From Actinomycetes bacterium (GTDB taxonomy: Bacteria > Actinomycetota > Actinomycetes > S36-B12 > UBA10799): DNA of 16,690 bases. The position numbers and the translations under genes were made by a program. The stretch spans positions 1 to 16,690 of the forward strand of contig JAKOZM010000527.1 in assembly GCA_029779995.1 (NCBI GenBank). The letters are read 5' to 3'. This document shows, one piece after another, positions 1 through 7,562 of the stretch. Within the stretch, counting starts at the first letter, position 1, and every line of letters starts with the position of its first letter. The notes below the pieces were generated by a model. It did no database searches and was not told the origin of the DNA. It was given only the letters and a program-made list of their open reading frames with translations.

Positions 1-49
1 CGAGGCGGTCGATCAGCTGGTAGGGGTCCTGCAGATCCGGCTCGCTCAT
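1..49 (-). CDS. Start of a gene coupled to H-NOX (partial; possible sensor kinase)
   Basis: Only the first 16 codons are inside the window, reading MSEPDLQDPYQLIDRL from an ATG at 49. The start codon overlaps the H-NOX stop in an ATGA arrangement (TGA at 48-46), which normally means translational coupling and a shared function. Bacterial H-NOX proteins are very often encoded beside a histidine kinase or cyclic-di-GMP enzyme that they control, and a response regulator lies upstream in the same operon. A histidine kinase is therefore the leading guess. Nothing in the 16 visible residues proves this; a PAS-containing signalling protein or a diguanylate cyclase is equally compatible. Confidence 0.6.
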   Translation of the reverse strand, partial: MSEPDLQDPYQLIDRL

Positions 50-582
50 GTGCCCGCCACCCGCAGGGTGCAATGGTCGTAACCGTCCAGCTTGCACTGG
101 TCCTGGGAGACCGTGAGGGTCTGCGAGAAGGCGTCGCCGGCACCCAGGATCAGGCCTTCGGCCAGCGCGCACATCGATCGATGGGAGTAGTACTCCATCA
201 ACAGACTGCCATCGGCGTCGTCGGAGAACCCGAAATGGGGAGGTGTCGCACCGGTGTAGAGCTTGCGCACCTCAGGGTGGATGACCTCGTTGAGCGAACC
301 GAGGAAGCTTCGGCTGTTGGTGTGAATGTCGAAGAACTCGGGGTAGCGGTCCATCAGCAGGGGGATGGATCTGCGTCCGATGTAGCGCAGGAGGTCGGCC
401 GGGGGCAGGCCCAGTTTGTTGGCGCCGGCCAGAACGAGCCGGTCGAGTTCGTCATCCATGTATGAGCCGACGGCCGAGTAGGCACCCTGGACGTGGGCCT
501 CATCGAGCAGGTCCTCCCAGGCGTCGACACCGTGATCGCGGGTCACGACCTCTTCGACCAGATTGAAGATGATTCCCTTCAC
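46..582 (-). CDS. H-NOX haem-binding NO sensor protein
   Basis: This 178-residue protein is a stand-alone H-NOX (HNOB) domain, a soluble haem protein that binds nitric oxide (some members bind O2) and controls a partner signalling protein. It starts MKGIIFNLVEE, typical of the family. It has the proximal haem ligand His102 in NEVIHPEVRKLY, Pro115, and the haem-propionate motif YxSxR as Tyr131, Ser133 and Arg135. Position 140, the distal Tyr of O2-binding homologues, is Leu, so an NO-selective pocket is predicted. Cys138, Cys163 and Cys171 sit where some H-NOX proteins carry a zinc/thiol redox site. The GTG start at 582 is supported by a strong GGAGGAG ribosome site. It lies 72 bp after the response regulator and overlaps the next gene by 4 bp. 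Confidence 0.95.
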   Translation of the reverse strand: MKGIIFNLVEEVVTRDHGVDAWEDLLDEAHVQGAYSAVGSYMDDELDRLVLAGANKLGLPPADLLRYIGRRSIPLLMDRYPEFFDIHTNSRSFLGSLNEVIHPEVRKLYTGATPPHFGFSDDADGSLLMEYYSHRSMCALAEGLILGAGDAFSQTLTVSQDQCKLDGYDHCTLRVAGT

Positions 583-587
583 AGTTT

Positions 588-594
588 CTCCTCC
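588..594 (-). promoter_or_regulatory. Ribosome binding site of the H-NOX gene
   Basis: On the minus strand this reads GGAGGAG, five bases before the GTG at 582. It is a near-perfect Shine-Dalgarno sequence and fixes the non-ATG start of the H-NOX gene. Confidence 0.8.
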
Positions 595-654
595 CTGATC
601 CCAGGGTGAACCACGAAAGCATCACCTGTCTGTGTGCCGACGGTCACGATCGTC

Positions 655-1329
655 TCAATTCTGGCTGTCGAACCGGAAACCCACCCCGCGGACTGTGTGG
701 ATGAAGCGCGGCCGGCTGCCGGACTCCCCCAATTTCTTGCGCAGATTCCCCATGTGAACATCCACGACGTGGTCGTCGCCATACCAGTCGCCGCCCCAGA
801 CCGCGTCGAGCAATTGCTGGCGGGCGAACACCCGGCGTGGCTCGCTGGCCAGCTTGCTCAGCAGATCGAACTCGATCTTCGTGAGGTCGAGGCGGGTGCC
901 ATCCAGCAGCACCTCCCGCGCCGCCGCGTCGATGGCCAGCCCATCGAACTCCAGGCGGGTGCCCACCGGTGCCGAGCGCGGCCGCCGGCGCATCGCACCG
1001 ATCCTGGCCGCCAGCTCGCGTGCGGAGAAGGGTTTGGTCACGTAGTCATCGGCGCCCACGGTGAGGCCGACGACCCGATCGACTTCGTCGGTGCGCCCGG
1101 TCACCATGATCACGTAGGCGTCACTGAACTCGCGCAGCCGCCGGCACACCTCGAAACCGTCGATGCCGGGCAGGCTCACGTCCAGCAGGATGACCTCGGG
1201 CCGGTGGCGACGGGCCAGTCCGAGTCCCGTCTCGCCGTCGATGGCGGCGACCACTTCGAAGCCCTCGTTCTCCAGCAGTCGGGTGCCGATGAGCGCGTAC
1301 TCGCGGTTGTCCTCCACCAGCAGTGCCAT
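655..1329 (-). CDS. OmpR/PhoB-family DNA-binding response regulator
   Basis: This 224-residue two-component response regulator has an N-terminal receiver domain (about 1-115). The acidic pocket is Glu6 and Asp7, the phospho-acceptor Asp50 lies in VILLDVSLPG, and the switch residues are Thr77 and Lys99 (in TKP). The C-terminus (about 127-222) is a winged-helix domain of the Trans_reg_C type, with the characteristic ending HTVRGVGFRF. It should act as a phosphorylation-dependent transcription factor. The ATG at 1329 is preceded by a GTGGGG stretch. An in-frame GTG at 1341 would add four residues and make the N-terminus slightly more typical, so the start is uncertain by that much. It is the first gene of the operon containing the H-NOX gene, whose partner kinase probably phosphorylates it. 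The target promoter is unknown; the divergent polysaccharide promoter is an obvious candidate. Confidence 0.95.
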   Translation of the reverse strand: MALLVEDNREYALIGTRLLENEGFEVVAAIDGETGLGLARRHRPEVILLDVSLPGIDGFEVCRRLREFSDAYVIMVTGRTDEVDRVVGLTVGADDYVTKPFSARELAARIGAMRRRPRSAPVGTRLEFDGLAIDAAAREVLLDGTRLDLTKIEFDLLSKLASEPRRVFARQQLLDAVWGGDWYGDDHVVDVHMGNLRKKLGESGSRPRFIHTVRGVGFRFDSQN

Positions 1330-1441
1330 TGGTCGCCCCACGGGTCTGATTGTGTCAGGAGTGGGGGTTGGTGTGCGTGCTTGCCGGGTTGGGGGTGCGG
1401 AGGACCGATGGGCAGGCTCATGACAACTCCGAGGTTCCCTG

Positions 1442-1451
1442 TCACCGGTGA
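1442..1451. promoter_or_regulatory. Perfect 10-bp palindrome, possible operator
   Basis: TCACCGGTGA is a perfect inverted repeat. It lies 19 bp upstream of the TAGTCT box of the UDP-xylose synthase gene, where the -35 region should be. A regulator bound here would be expected to affect that promoter. No binding protein can be assigned. Confidence 0.35.
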
Positions 1452-1470
1452 GATTCGGGCGCCTTCGTTG

Positions 1471-1476
1471 TAGTCT
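1471..1476 (+). promoter_or_regulatory. Leaderless-type -10 box of the UDP-xylose synthase gene
   Basis: TAGTCT fits TANNNT and ends 6 nt before the GTG at 1483 and 9 nt before the ATG at 1486. This is the spacing expected if transcription begins at or next to the start codon. There is no good Shine-Dalgarno sequence, consistent with a leaderless mRNA. No clear -35 is seen. Confidence 0.5.
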
Positions 1477-1482
1477 CAGGCA

Positions 1483-2475
1483 GTGATGTCGCATGAGGTC
1501 GTGCCGTTGACAGGCGGACCTCGGCGCGTGCTAGTGACAGGAGGCTCGGGATTCATCGGCTCTCATCTGTGTGAGCGTCTGCTGGATCAAGGTCACGAGG
1601 TGTTGTGCGTCGACAATTTCTATTCGTCGTCACGAGTCAACGTCGAGCACCTGCTGAGCAGCCCGCGCTTCGAGCTTATGCGTCACGATGTGACCTTCCC
1701 TCTCTACGTCGAGGTGGATGAGATCTATCACCTGGCTTGTCCTGCCTCACCCGTGCACTATCAGCGTGACCCTGTCCAGACGACGAAGACGAGTGTGCAT
1801 GGGTCGATCAACATGCTTGGTCTGGCCAAGCGCACAAAGGCCCGCATTCTGCTTACCAGCACCTCGGAGGTTTACGGGGATCCCACTGTCCACCCGCAGA
1901 CCGAGGACTATTGGGGCAACGTGAACCCGATCGGGCCGAGGTCCTGCTACGACGAGGGCAAGCGCTGCGCTGAGACGCTGTTCATGGACTACCGGCGTCA
2001 GCACCGGATGGACACCAAGATCGTGCGGATCTTCAACACGTATGGCCCCCGCATGGCCCCCGACGACGGGCGTGTAGTGAGCAACTTTGTCATGCAGGCG
2101 CTGGGTGGCGAGGCTTTCAGCCTTTATGGCGATGGCCAGCAGACCCGTTCGTTCTGCTACGTAGATGACATGGTGGATGGGTTGCTCGCGATGATGGGCA
2201 CCCCGGCGGATGTCAGCGGACCCATCAATCTTGGAAACCCGGAAGAAGTCACGATGCACAGGTTGGCCGCCAAGATCGCTGCGGTAGCGGGAGCCGAAAT
2301 CACTGTGACTTATGCTGACCTACCCACTGATGATCCCTTTCAGCGCCGCCCAGACATCACTCGTGCTGCTGACCTGCTCGGTTGGAGTCCGCAGACTTCC
2401 CTCGACAAGGGCTTGGAACACACGGTGAGTTGGTTTCGGCAGAGGTACACGACGAATCTGGCTGGCGTGCCGTGA
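1483..2475 (+). CDS. uxs: UDP-glucuronate decarboxylase (UDP-xylose synthase)
   Basis: This 330-residue extended short-chain dehydrogenase converts UDP-glucuronate to UDP-xylose in the cytoplasm, using bound NAD. The Rossmann nucleotide loop is [12 protein letters not shown] (18-29). The catalytic elements are TSTSEVYG (125-132) and Tyr156-x3-Lys160 in SCYDEGKR. The signatures [12 protein letters not shown] and [20 protein letters not shown] are characteristic of UXS rather than of UDP-glucose epimerases. Tandem start codons GTG (1483) and ATG (1486) are both plausible. Its stop overlaps the next gene's GTG, so the two are co-translated. No UDP-glucose dehydrogenase (source of UDP-glucuronate) lies in the window, so the substrate must come from a gene elsewhere. 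It suggests xylose, or a sugar derived from UDP-xylose, in the glycan. Confidence 0.93.
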   Translation: MMSHEVVPLTGGPRRVLVTGGSGFIGSHLCERLLDQGHEVLCVDNFYSSSRVNVEHLLSSPRFELMRHDVTFPLYVEVDEIYHLACPASPVHYQRDPVQTTKTSVHGSINMLGLAKRTKARILLTSTSEVYGDPTVHPQTEDYWGNVNPIGPRSCYDEGKRCAETLFMDYRRQHRMDTKIVRIFNTYGPRMAPDDGRVVSNFVMQALGGEAFSLYGDGQQTRSFCYVDDMVDGLLAMMGTPADVSGPINLGNPEEVTMHRLAAKIAAVAGAEITVTYADLPTDDPFQRRPDITRAADLLGWSPQTSLDKGLEHTVSWFRQRYTTNLAGVP

Positions 2476-3884
2476 GTGAACGCCTGGTCAGCCGTCGGAG
2501 CCGCACCTCCGGACGCAACGAGTTCGTACGGGACTATCAGTTGCGCGTCCGGGCCTTGGACGTGGGCGTGATCGCGGGGACGATAGTTGCGGGGCTTATC
2601 TTCGGGTGGGGCTACGGTGGGGGCTTTCTCAGTGACGATCACCCTCGGCAGCTGTTCACGTTGGCACTGCTTCTGATCTGGCCCATCGCTCTCTATCAGA
2701 CCCAGTCGACCAAGGCCACCATCATCGCCAATGGGCTCACCGAGTACCGCAGGGTGATTGTCGCCACCATCTACACTTCCTTGATCGTCATGAGTCTGTC
2801 CTACCTCACAAATACGGTGCGGGGTCGGTGGTTCCTGTTCTTGGTACTGCTCAGCGGCACGGTGCTGCTGTTGATCGAACGAAATCTCATGCGCCGCTGG
2901 CTGCACAAACGAATGGCCGACGGTCAACCACTGCACCGCGTGTTCCTTATGGCGCCGGCATCCAGGCTCAGTGCTTTGCAGACCCAGCTGGCGGGGTCCG
3001 AGGGGCGGTTCATGACCGTCGGGACCTGGTGCCTGGAGTCGGAAGCATTTGAGGCGAATGAGGCGGTATCGGCTGCAGTGGAGGCTCGCGCGGACACGAT
3101 TCTTTTCGCGCCGCCGGGCGACGCAGATCCTCAGCAGACCAGGCGTTTGGGCTGGGCGATGGAAGACACCGACCTGTCGCTGATGGTCAGCGCGGCCCTC
3201 GTGGAGGTGGCTGGTCCACGGTTGTCCGTCGAGCCGGTAGAGTCACTCTCCTTCGTGCGGGTCGATATGCCGAAGTTCAGCGGGGCCGCCGTGGTGCTCA
3301 AAGCGATCAGCGACGTGGTGGGATCGAGCATCCTGTTGATTCTGCTAGGCCTGCCGATGCTGTTCACCGCTCTGCTGATCCGTCGCGGGTCGCCGGGGCC
3401 AGCGATCTTCAAACAGCAGCGAGTCGGCCTGGACGGCCGCACGTTCTGGTGCTGGAAGTTCCGAACGATGTGCAGCGATGCCGACAGTCGCCGCGATGCT
3501 CTGCGTGAGCAGTTCGGTGACGACGGCGCGACGTTCAAACTGGCCGACGATCCCCGCGTGACGCGCATCGGGCGATTCCTTAGGCGGTTCAGCCTCGACG
3601 AACTGCCGCAGTTAGTCAATGTATGGCGCGGCGACATGTCATTGGTTGGGCCACGTCCGCATCCGCTCGACGATGTAGAACGGTATGACGACCTCGCGGT
3701 CCGCCGGCTGCGAGCCCGGCCCGGGATGACGGGTCTATGGCAGGTGAACGGCCGGTCGGACCTTAGTTGGGACGAGTCGGTGCGCTTGGATCTGTACTAC
3801 GTGGAGAACTGGTCGTTGTCGATGGATTTCGTGATCATGGCCAGTACGGTGAGTGCAGTGGTTGGTGGGCGGGGGGCGTATTGA
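2472..3884 (+). CDS. Polyprenyl glycosylphosphotransferase (initiating sugar-1-phosphate transferase)
   Basis: This 470-residue membrane enzyme transfers a sugar-1-phosphate from a nucleotide sugar to undecaprenyl phosphate, the first step of repeat-unit assembly. Several N-terminal membrane segments (roughly 30-50, 60-76, 95-113 and 119-136) precede a soluble linker domain. The C-terminal bacterial sugar transferase domain (about 277-470) opens with a membrane hairpin. It contains KFRTM, the catalytic Asp-Glu pair (376-377) in [20 protein letters not shown], and [18 protein letters not shown]. The architecture is that of WcaJ/CpsE-type enzymes. The GTG at 2472 overlaps the upstream stop codon (GTGA) and was chosen over an upstream in-frame ATG at 2382 buried in the UXS gene. 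The sugar transferred cannot be read from the sequence. Confidence 0.93.
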   Translation: MSERLVSRRSRTSGRNEFVRDYQLRVRALDVGVIAGTIVAGLIFGWGYGGGFLSDDHPRQLFTLALLLIWPIALYQTQSTKATIIANGLTEYRRVIVATIYTSLIVMSLSYLTNTVRGRWFLFLVLLSGTVLLLIERNLMRRWLHKRMADGQPLHRVFLMAPASRLSALQTQLAGSEGRFMTVGTWCLESEAFEANEAVSAAVEARADTILFAPPGDADPQQTRRLGWAMEDTDLSLMVSAALVEVAGPRLSVEPVESLSFVRVDMPKFSGAAVVLKAISDVVGSSILLILLGLPMLFTALLIRRGSPGPAIFKQQRVGLDGRTFWCWKFRTMCSDADSRRDALREQFGDDGATFKLADDPRVTRIGRFLRRFSLDELPQLVNVWRGDMSLVGPRPHPLDDVERYDDLAVRRLRARPGMTGLWQVNGRSDLSWDESVRLDLYYVENWSLSMDFVIMASTVSAVVGGRGAY

Positions 3885-4102
3885 CCTGGCCGTTGGTCCT
3901 GGATGGGTCCTTCCTGCGAGCTGCCGCGGTCGCGAGGGAGCAACAGAAAATCCAGGGGACAGGAACCGGCTTTGGCGTATGTCCGTGGACAGGCGTAGAT
4001 CCCGTAAGGCATCCGGCATCATTCCCCCTCGGTCTTCGTCATGCCCAATGTGTTGCACCAACCGGCACCGGATCGCGACCGTGAAGGACCTGGTGCACTG
4101 AA
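3885..4102 (+). other. 218-bp gap within the plus-strand block
   Basis: No convincing gene or terminator is seen. One small reading frame (ATG at 3978, 40 codons, with a CPMCC motif) ends in TGA at 4099-4101, one base before the GTG of the next gene. It could be a coupled leader peptide or chance. A GGAAC at 3962-3966 followed 17 nt later by CGTGG loosely resembles an ECF sigma-factor promoter but is weak. Confidence 0.3.
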
Positions 4103-5170
4103 GTGGGAGAGCCCAGTGTTCTGCTTCTGAACAATCACCCTTTGCACAGTGGTAACCCCGGGCAAGTGGAAGCTCTGCAGTTTATGGCGGGCAATAACGA
4201 GATTGGGGAGGTCTCAATACTGAACGCCGGTCCTCGCGCAGACGAGACGCAGCAGCAAAGGGATCTGCGGGTGATCCAAGGTATCCGAGACTCCCGCTCC
4301 GACGTGATCCTGGCGCTGTCACTCAAGGGCCTGATACGGGATATGGAGCGCGTACAGCAGGCAGTCGCAGGACGCACTCTCATCTATTGGGAGGGAGACG
4401 CATGGGGGCCGCGAAAACCTGTCGGGCCCGAAATGGCCGCTTGGCTTGCGATGGCCGACCATGTCTTCAGCGTGGGGGGGTCGCCGCAGGTCGAACTTCT
4501 GCAGGCCAGTGGGGCAGGAACAGTGCATCACACGATTCACACCTACGATCATGTTCTCTTCGCCGACTCCGAGCGAGGTGACTGGGCGGCCCCTGATGCT
4601 GAAATCGTCTTCATCGGGAGTCATCTCAGCAAAGTGCTGCTGGTGTCGGGTCTGCCAGGTTCAGCGGGTCGGTGGCGCCTCGTCAGGTCCCTTAAGCGCC
4701 GTTATCGAGAGGACTTTCTCGTCGCTGGCGCGGGATGGCCCAAGGGCGTGTCCATCGGACGTGTTGATTTCGGGGAGCAGGATCGGTTCATCCAGCGTGC
4801 CCGACTGCTGGTCAACTGGGATCACTACGCGGATGTTGAGGCCTACACCAGTGATCGGCTGGCCATCGCCATGATCGCCGGTCGAGCGCAGGTGACGACG
4901 TCGCACCCTGGAATGCAGTGGCTACCCGGTCCTGAAAGCGGTCTGTATCTTGAATCCAGCGTTGGCGGGGTTATTCGCCGTACTGCTGAACTGTTGAACG
5001 GCCCGGCCGAGAGCCTGGCCGGCCGAGGTCGCGCAGCGCACGCATGGGCTCGAAAACGGATATCGCACAGAGAGGCCCTGCGGCACATGCTTTCCACGGT
5101 CTTCCCCGAGATCGAGCGCCCACCCGCCGATCCATGGGATGCTCTGCCCGGTCCATGGCCGCCCTCATAG
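4103..5170 (+). CDS. Glycosyltransferase family protein, CgeB/GT4-like
   Basis: This 355-residue cytoplasmic protein has a GT-B-like layout. The N-terminus reads VLLLNNHPLHSG and a central region reads WLAMADHVFSVGG. The C-terminal part contains RARLLVNWDHYADVEAYTSD followed by RLAIAMIAGRAQVTTSHPGM. That pattern resembles CgeB and related GT4-like transferases, in which a C-terminal region binds the nucleotide sugar. It probably adds one sugar to the lipid-linked repeat unit; donor and acceptor are unknown. The GTG at 4103 is used because no better in-frame start lies nearby; an AAGGA at 4084-4088 is rather far upstream (14 nt). It ends 21 bp from the end of the convergent flippase gene. The family call is moderate, since no classic GT4 E-x7-E motif is obvious. 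Confidence 0.8.
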   Translation: MGEPSVLLLNNHPLHSGNPGQVEALQFMAGNNEIGEVSILNAGPRADETQQQRDLRVIQGIRDSRSDVILALSLKGLIRDMERVQQAVAGRTLIYWEGDAWGPRKPVGPEMAAWLAMADHVFSVGGSPQVELLQASGAGTVHHTIHTYDHVLFADSERGDWAAPDAEIVFIGSHLSKVLLVSGLPGSAGRWRLVRSLKRRYREDFLVAGAGWPKGVSIGRVDFGEQDRFIQRARLLVNWDHYADVEAYTSDRLAIAMIAGRAQVTTSHPGMQWLPGPESGLYLESSVGGVIRRTAELLNGPAESLAGRGRAAHAWARKRISHREALRHMLSTVFPEIERPPADPWDALPGPWPPS

Positions 5171-5191
5171 GGTCAACCCACCCCCGTATGC

Positions 5192-6664
5192 CTATGGCCG
5201 AGAGGCGAATCCTGGAAGTCCTCGCGCCTTTGCGATCGCGCCAAAGACGGTCCTGTCCCCGAGAGCGAGCAGTGCTACCGTCTCCGCCGCGGCGACAACA
5301 CATGCCGTCCACAGACAAATCACGCTTGTTGGTCCATAGGCCGCAGCGACGAACGAAAAGGAGATCGTCAGGACAACCTGAATGCCAGCGAGGGGAATCA
5401 CCGCTCTCAGGAGCCTGCCCCCGCTGAGGAGGCCCCTTCGAGACAAAGCAATACCAGCGACGCAGGCAAGCGAGACTTCCGCACCGATCATCCCTATCAT
5501 CGCGGGGTCCGCCGCATGCGTGTGTATGGTTCCCACAACCCCAGCTCCCACCACGCAAGAACCAATGAACCAGGCGAGAGCGGTGACTCGAAAATGTCCC
5601 AGCGCCTCGAGTGCTGAGGCCAGTGGGACAGCAATCATGGGAACAACGCCCATAAGAGCGGCCAACCCAGCCAACTGGGCGGCTGCTTCCCAGTTGGACC
5701 CCAACAGAATCGACAAAATCGGCGGCGCAGCGAAGTAGGAAACGGGGACCAGGATCACGGCCGGCCAGGCAGTGAGGATCAGTATGTCGGTCAGGGCGCG
5801 AGGGTTCGAGGCCACCGGTCCCCCAGGCCTGAGCTCTGGGAACAGTGCGTAATTGAACGATCGTTGCAGAGTCTCCAAAGGGATGGTGACAATCGTCGTG
5901 GCACGGTTGAAGGCCCCGAGTGCCGGCGCGCCAGCGAACCGCGAGATCGACCACCGGGCCACCTGACCACTTGATGAGCGGAGCAGGTTCATCGCTGCGG
6001 CTTTGGATCCATAGATCACGTCTTCAACCGCCTGGCCACTCGGCCACCTCGGTCGGAGCCTCGCACGTGAGATCCCGGCCGCCAACAGGAGGCAAGTGAT
6101 GATTGATCCCCCCACGGGCGTGATGGCCAGGCTCCACGGCTCACGCACATTCAGGACAGCAACGAGTCCGATGCCCATGCCGAGCAACTGACCGACCGCG
6201 CTGCGTGCTGCGACTTCGTGGGTCCGTCCAAAACGGCGGAAGACACCGGCTAGGACTCCCGCGGCTGCGCTGAGGGGCATGCCCAGCGCGAGGACTCGGG
6301 TCACAGACGTAGCTTCTGGTATGCCCCAAAGCTGTGCCCAGAGAGGGGCAAGGGCAAACGCTAACGTTGCCGCGATCGTTCCGGCCAGCACGGCAGCGGT
6401 AAGGAGCGCGCCGTCCCCAGCGTCGGAGTTACTGGGGCGCCTGGCAGCGGCCTGTCCCAGCGTGGACCCGCCCGCCATGCCGAGGATCCCAATGCCCGAC
6501 AGGGCGACTGCGTAGGCACCGAAGGCGTCGGGCCCCATCACCCGGGACGCAAGGGCCGCGTAGCCAAGTTGTACGACCATCACAGCTGCCGAGGTCCCTG
6601 ACATCGTGAGGAATCCCTTGAGGACGCGGCGCGAGTGGATTCCGCTCGGGGATGCGTCGCTCAC
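5192..6664 (-). CDS. wzx: Wzx-type polysaccharide flippase (MOP superfamily)
   Basis: This 490-residue integral membrane protein has about a dozen hydrophobic segments across its length, the usual size and layout of Wzx/MATE-like lipid-linked oligosaccharide flippases. The N-terminal pattern, with SGTSAAVMVVQLGYAALASR followed by VMGPDAFGAYAVALS, is typical of the polysaccharide biosynthesis protein family. So is the charged middle region FNRATTIVTIPLETLQRSFN. It should flip the completed undecaprenyl-linked repeat unit to the outer face of the membrane. The start is a GTG at 6664, 19 bp after the stop of the upstream GT2 gene, and it is the last gene of the minus-strand operon. It is the only flippase in the window. 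Confidence 0.9.
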   Translation of the reverse strand: MSDASPSGIHSRRVLKGFLTMSGTSAAVMVVQLGYAALASRVMGPDAFGAYAVALSGIGILGMAGGSTLGQAAARRPSNSDAGDGALLTAAVLAGTIAATLAFALAPLWAQLWGIPEATSVTRVLALGMPLSAAAGVLAGVFRRFGRTHEVAARSAVGQLLGMGIGLVAVLNVREPWSLAITPVGGSIITCLLLAAGISRARLRPRWPSGQAVEDVIYGSKAAAMNLLRSSSGQVARWSISRFAGAPALGAFNRATTIVTIPLETLQRSFNYALFPELRPGGPVASNPRALTDILILTAWPAVILVPVSYFAAPPILSILLGSNWEAAAQLAGLAALMGVVPMIAVPLASALEALGHFRVTALAWFIGSCVVGAGVVGTIHTHAADPAMIGMIGAEVSLACVAGIALSRRGLLSGGRLLRAVIPLAGIQVVLTISFSFVAAAYGPTSVICLWTACVVAAAETVALLALGDRTVFGAIAKARGLPGFASRP

Positions 6665-6683
6665 GGGGACTGATCCAAGCTAC

Positions 6684-7535
6684 TCACCTACCGAGCCCGG
6701 TAAGTCGCTTGGCCTGACCTGCGACAAGGAGCAGCGGCCAGCGCCAGTCACCGTGGCGGCGCAGATAACGGACTTGCGCGCGCCAGGGTAATCCCTTAGG
6801 AGACCCGAGCCAGTTCCAACGGGTTCGGAGGGTGTCGCTCATGGGCCATGTGGCATCTTCGATCCGGCAACTGGCCGCTACCCCTGGAGCCTGCAGAATG
6901 GGAATGCCCAGGGCGGTTGCACGCAAGCCGTAGTCGTCGTCTGCATACGCGTGGGGAAAGGCGCCATCTATTGGACCGACACGTCGGCGAACAGCCATCG
7001 GGATGAGCACGACGTTTCCGTGAAACGTGTCGGCGCGCTGGGGCTTCGTCGAGACGCCGAGGCGGCGTAAACGCTGCGGGTGGAAGTCAATACGAATTCG
7101 GCCTCCGTAGGTGGGTGAACCCGTTTCTGGATCCTCGCAGGCGCCGACGATGATGGCTCCGGGGGCTTGGTCACTAAGGGCTAGCAGACCCTTCAGCGCA
7201 TCTGGCTTCAGTACAGTGTCGTCGTTCAACCAAAGTAGGTAGTCAGGACGGTCGGCCACGGCGGCGCCCTCTGCGAGGGCCATGCCAGCAGCCCAGTAAA
7301 GATGGCCTGTTCCGCTGAGCACACTGGCATTGGGCATCACTGACTTGATCGCGTCCGGGGTGCCATCGGTGCTGCCGTCATCAGTGACAAACAGAGCCAC
7401 GTTCGCGCCTGGTTTCTGACTGAGCAGAGCTTTGAGGCAGCGGATAGTTGTGTCTCGCCGGTTATGGCAAGTCATCACGACGGCGACTCTTCGCGTGTTG
7501 GCACCCGCGTCGACCACAAGTGAGACTATAACCAC
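6684..7535 (-). CDS. GT2 family glycosyltransferase
   Basis: This 283-residue GT-A fold transferase starts with VAVVMTCHNRRDTT and carries the nucleotide-sugar motif TDDGSTDG (Asp52-Asp53). The metal-binding LNDDTVL (Asp105-Asp106) follows, and YADDDYGLR (199-201) matches the catalytic acidic region. The segment GTGHLYWAAGMALAEG resembles the GNxNxWxGGM region of rhamnosyltransferase-like GT2 enzymes, so a deoxyhexose donor such as GDP-fucose or dTDP-rhamnose is possible but unproven. The GTG at 7535 has a GGGGAA stretch upstream; internal GTG codons make the exact start slightly uncertain. It sits 27 bp after the GT4 gene and 19 bp before the flippase in the same operon. Confidence 0.92.
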   Translation of the reverse strand: MVIVSLVVDAGANTRRVAVVMTCHNRRDTTIRCLKALLSQKPGANVALFVTDDGSTDGTPDAIKSVMPNASVLSGTGHLYWAAGMALAEGAAVADRPDYLLWLNDDTVLKPDALKGLLALSDQAPGAIIVGACEDPETGSPTYGGRIRIDFHPQRLRRLGVSTKPQRADTFHGNVVLIPMAVRRRVGPIDGAFPHAYADDDYGLRATALGIPILQAPGVAASCRIEDATWPMSDTLRTRWNWLGSPKGLPWRAQVRYLRRHGDWRWPLLLVAGQAKRLTGLGR

Positions 7536-7562
7536 CTGTTTGCGTTCCCCGAGGTGATTGCT

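Larger units (their letters stand above)
1330..1482. promoter_or_regulatory. Divergent intergenic region between signalling operon and glycan genes
   Basis: This 153-bp region must carry the promoters of the response-regulator operon (leftward) and of the UDP-xylose synthase operon (rightward). It holds a 7-bp direct repeat (GGGTTGG at 1365-1371 and 1386-1392, 21 bp apart), a perfect 10-bp palindrome at 1442-1451, and a TANNNT box at 1471-1476. No convincing -35/-10 pair is visible for the leftward operon. Confidence 0.55.

Noticed and set aside
73..465. 130-codon open frame on the plus strand
   Set aside because: It lies wholly antisense to the H-NOX gene, whose family motifs are unmistakable.
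1747..2259. 170-codon open frame on the minus strand inside uxs
   Set aside because: It is a shadow of the conserved UXS coding sequence with no domain signal.
4971..5954. 327-codon open frame on the minus strand
   Set aside because: It runs across the ends of two convergent, well-supported genes, and its Cys/Arg/Trp-rich translation has no recognisable motifs.
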